Source: an uncultured Hyphomicrobiales bacterium
GTDB taxonomy: Bacteria; Pseudomonadota; Alphaproteobacteria; Rhizobiales; Beijerinckiaceae
NCBI GenBank assembly: GCA_903916165.1
Contig: CAIWVR010000406.1
Coordinates: 1 to 7,574 of the forward strand
DNA: 7,574 nt
Direction: 5' to 3'
Part shown: piece after piece, positions 6,366 through 7,574 of the stretch
Layout of the letters: every line of letters begins with the position of its first letter
Numbering within the stretch: the stretch's first letter is position 1
The notes under the pieces: model-generated
What the model saw: the letters and a program-made list of their open reading frames with translations, nothing else
The model's database searches: none
What the model was told of the DNA's origin: nothing
Position numbers and translations under genes: made by a program

Positions 6366-7352
6366 ATGAAACGCCCGATCCTCGTTCTCAAACACCTCCT
6401 GACGAGCGCCGCCGCTCTCGTCCTTGCCACCTGCCTCGCGCAGGCGCAGGCTCCGTCTTGGCCGAACCGCCATGTCACGGTCGTCGTGCCCTTCCCGGCT
6501 GGCGGCAACACCGACACCATGGCGCGGCTCTCCGCCGACTTCCTGTCCAAGAGGTTCAACGAGAGCTTCATCGTCGAGAACCGTCCGACGGCTGGCGGCA
6601 TCGTGGCTGCGGCGCAGATCGCGAAAGCGCCCGCTGACGGCTATACATTGTTCTTTGCCACCGCCTCGCAAATGGTCATCCTGCCCATGCTGCAGAAGGT
6701 GAATTACAATTACGACACGGACTTCAAGGCCGTGAGCATTCTGGGCACCGGCCCCTTCGTGCTGGGCATGAAAGCGGGCCTGCCGGTCAAGACATTCGAG
6801 GAGTTTCTCGACTACGCACGCGCCAGCAAGAGCAAGCTCAATGTCTCGTCGGCCGGCATGGGCTCCATTGGCCATCTCACCTCCGCACTGCTGGCCAAGC
6901 GGGCCGGATTCGATCTGGTCTTCGTTCCCTATCAGGGCGGCGGACCAGCGATGAATGCGCTGCTCAACGGGGACGTCGACATGTATTTCGGCAATGCCTC
7001 GGAACTGCTCTCGCAGGCGACGAGCGACCGCATTCGCATTCTTGCGGTCTCGACGGAAGATCGCATGAAGCAATTGCCTGACACGCCCGCTGTCGCCTCC
7101 AAATATCCGGGCTTCAAGACCTCGTCCTGGAACGGATTCCTCGTCGCGAAGAACACGCCAAAGGACATTGTCGACAAGCTTGCCGCCGCCACCATGGCCG
7201 CCGCAAAAGACCCCAAGATCGTCGACCGTCTGGACGCACTCGGCATCAAGCCGATTGGCTCGACGCCGGAAGAACTGGAAGCCGCAATTGCCGCCGAGAA
7301 GCCTCTCTATAAGGAAGCCATCGACGCGGCCGGCCTCACCATGGCCCAATAG
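6366..7352 (+). CDS. Bug-type (TctC family) periplasmic solute-binding protein
   Basis: The product has 328 residues, typical of Bug receptors, which bind carboxylated or aromatic compounds in the periplasm. A signal peptide covers about residues 1-28 (KRPILVLKHLL, then an alanine-rich core ending CLAQAQA); Cys23 is not in a good lipobox. Family blocks are WPNRHVTVVVPFPAGGNTDTMAR (shown in part: VVPFPAGGNTDTMAR, 40-54), the ENRPTAGG segment (71-78), PADGYTLFFAT, SSAGMGSIGHL (161-171) and the ligand loop PYQGGGPAMNALLNGDVD (188-205). The start at 6366 has GGAG six bases upstream; the ATG at 6354 contains that site and is rejected. It lies 80 bases after the amidohydrolase, in the same direction, so it may be co-transcribed. 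No membrane partners (TctA/TctB) are in the window, as is common for orphan Bug genes, so it may serve a distant transporter or a sensor. Confidence 0.95.
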   Translation: MKRPILVLKHLLTSAAALVLATCLAQAQAPSWPNRHVTVVVPFPAGGNTDTMARLSADFLSKRFNESFIVENRPTAGGIVAAAQIAKAPADGYTLFFATASQMVILPMLQKVNYNYDTDFKAVSILGTGPFVLGMKAGLPVKTFEEFLDYARASKSKLNVSSAGMGSIGHLTSALLAKRAGFDLVFVPYQGGGPAMNALLNGDVDMYFGNASELLSQATSDRIRILAVSTEDRMKQLPDTPAVASKYPGFKTSSWNGFLVAKNTPKDIVDKLAAATMAAAKDPKIVDRLDALGIKPIGSTPEELEAAIAAEKPLYKEAIDAAGLTMAQ

Positions 7353-7412
7353 CGCAAAATTCACGTCCCGAAGGGATCGGGTTTCGAACGCACATCTGCG
7401 AAAAACGGATAT

Positions 7413-7439
7413 GCTCGCATGACAACCAATCATGCGAGC
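7413..7439. promoter_or_regulatory. Perfect 10-bp inverted repeat just before the DapA-family start
   Basis: Arms GCTCGCATGA (7413-7422) and TCATGCGAGC (7430-7439) pair without mismatch around a 7-base loop CAACCAA. The repeat ends seven bases before the ATG at 7447. There is no T-tract, so it is not a normal intrinsic terminator. As DNA it could be the operator of a dimeric repressor; as RNA it would form a stable hairpin next to the start codon and could limit translation or stabilise the downstream message. Confidence 0.5.
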
Positions 7440-7446
7440 CTGTCCG

Positions 7447-7574
7447 ATGAGCCTGATCTCGTCCTGCGCCTCCGGCGTCTATCCGATATCCGTGACGCCC
7501 TTCCTCGAGAATGGCGCCATCGATTTCGACAGCATGGACCGCCTGACGGACTTCTTCATCGAGATCGGCGTGCC
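7447..7574 (+). CDS. DapA/N-acetylneuraminate lyase family protein, N-terminal fragment at window edge
   Basis: Only the first 42 codons are present; the gene runs off the right edge. The segments GVYPISVTPF (10-19) and IDFDSMDRLTDFFIE (25-39) are the standard beginning of class I aldolases of the dihydrodipicolinate synthase family, which form a Schiff base with a pyruvate-like or 2-keto substrate. The catalytic lysine and Tyr lie beyond the window, so function cannot be refined. In Bug-linked catabolic clusters such genes often encode aldolases or dehydratases rather than lysine-biosynthetic DapA. No clear ribosome binding site precedes the ATG at 7447; an in-frame ATG at 7432 falls inside the right arm of the inverted repeat and also lacks one. 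Confidence 0.85.
   Translation, partial: MSLISSCASGVYPISVTPFLENGAIDFDSMDRLTDFFIEIGV

Noticed and set aside
5651..6601. A 316-codon open frame on the minus strand
   Set aside because: It is antisense to the amidohydrolase with its intact Asp-Lys-Cys triad and crosses into the Bug gene. It has no protein-like blocks.
7366..7384. Short inverted repeat CCCGA/TCGGG followed by TTT after the Bug gene, as a terminator
   Set aside because: The 5-bp stem and three Ts are too weak to call, and an overlapping alternative pairing exists.
6273..7433. A 386-codon open frame on the minus strand
   Set aside because: It lies antisense to the Bug gene, whose signal peptide, family blocks and ribosome binding site are clear. 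The antisense product is rich in Arg, Gly and His and matches nothing; long antisense frames are common in GC-rich DNA.

Overview
The window is high-GC DNA with the gene style of an alphaproteobacterium, most likely from the Hyphomicrobiales. This guess rests on the GC-ending codons, the Bug-type solute-binding protein and the general style of the proteins; there is no rRNA or other marker, so the taxon is uncertain. No RNA gene, insertion sequence, CRISPR array or attachment site was recognised.

Layout. From 796 leftward off the edge runs a minus-strand cytoplasmic alpha/beta hydrolase of the esterase/lipase (BD-FAE, HSL-like) type, missing only its C-terminus. Positions 797-1188 hold no gene. 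A plus-strand gene of unknown function (1189-1842, TTG start) encodes a coiled-coil protein and ends in a strong two-part hairpin (1848-1889). Converging on it from the right is a minus-strand exported alpha/beta hydrolase (3461-2142). Its stop codon overlaps, in an ATGA arrangement, the start of a possible 57-residue ORF (2145-1972).

Divergent from the exported hydrolase, across a 213-bp control region, is a compact plus-strand catabolic operon. It holds a maleate isomerase/arylmalonate decarboxylase (Asp/Glu racemase superfamily) homologue (3675-4436), a class A FAD monooxygenase (4456-5658) and a cysteine amidohydrolase of the isochorismatase superfamily (5666-6286). An exported Bug/TctC-type binding protein follows (6366-7352), and then the first 42 codons of a DapA/N-acetylneuraminate-lyase family gene (from 7447) run off the right edge.

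How they may work together (inference). The Bug protein captures a carboxylated compound in the periplasm, and the exported hydrolase may release it from an ester or amide. The FAD enzyme hydroxylates, and perhaps opens, a ring. The amidohydrolase removes ammonia from an amide, the racemase-superfamily protein acts on a dicarboxylate, and the DapA-like protein carries out an aldolase or dehydratase step. The set resembles the lower nicotinate pathway (NicC, NicF, NicE-like) and vitamin B6 degradation, but no ring-cleavage dioxygenase is present in the window. The isomerase homologue also lacks both signature cysteines of its family, so the substrate cannot be assigned and a previously undescribed route is possible.
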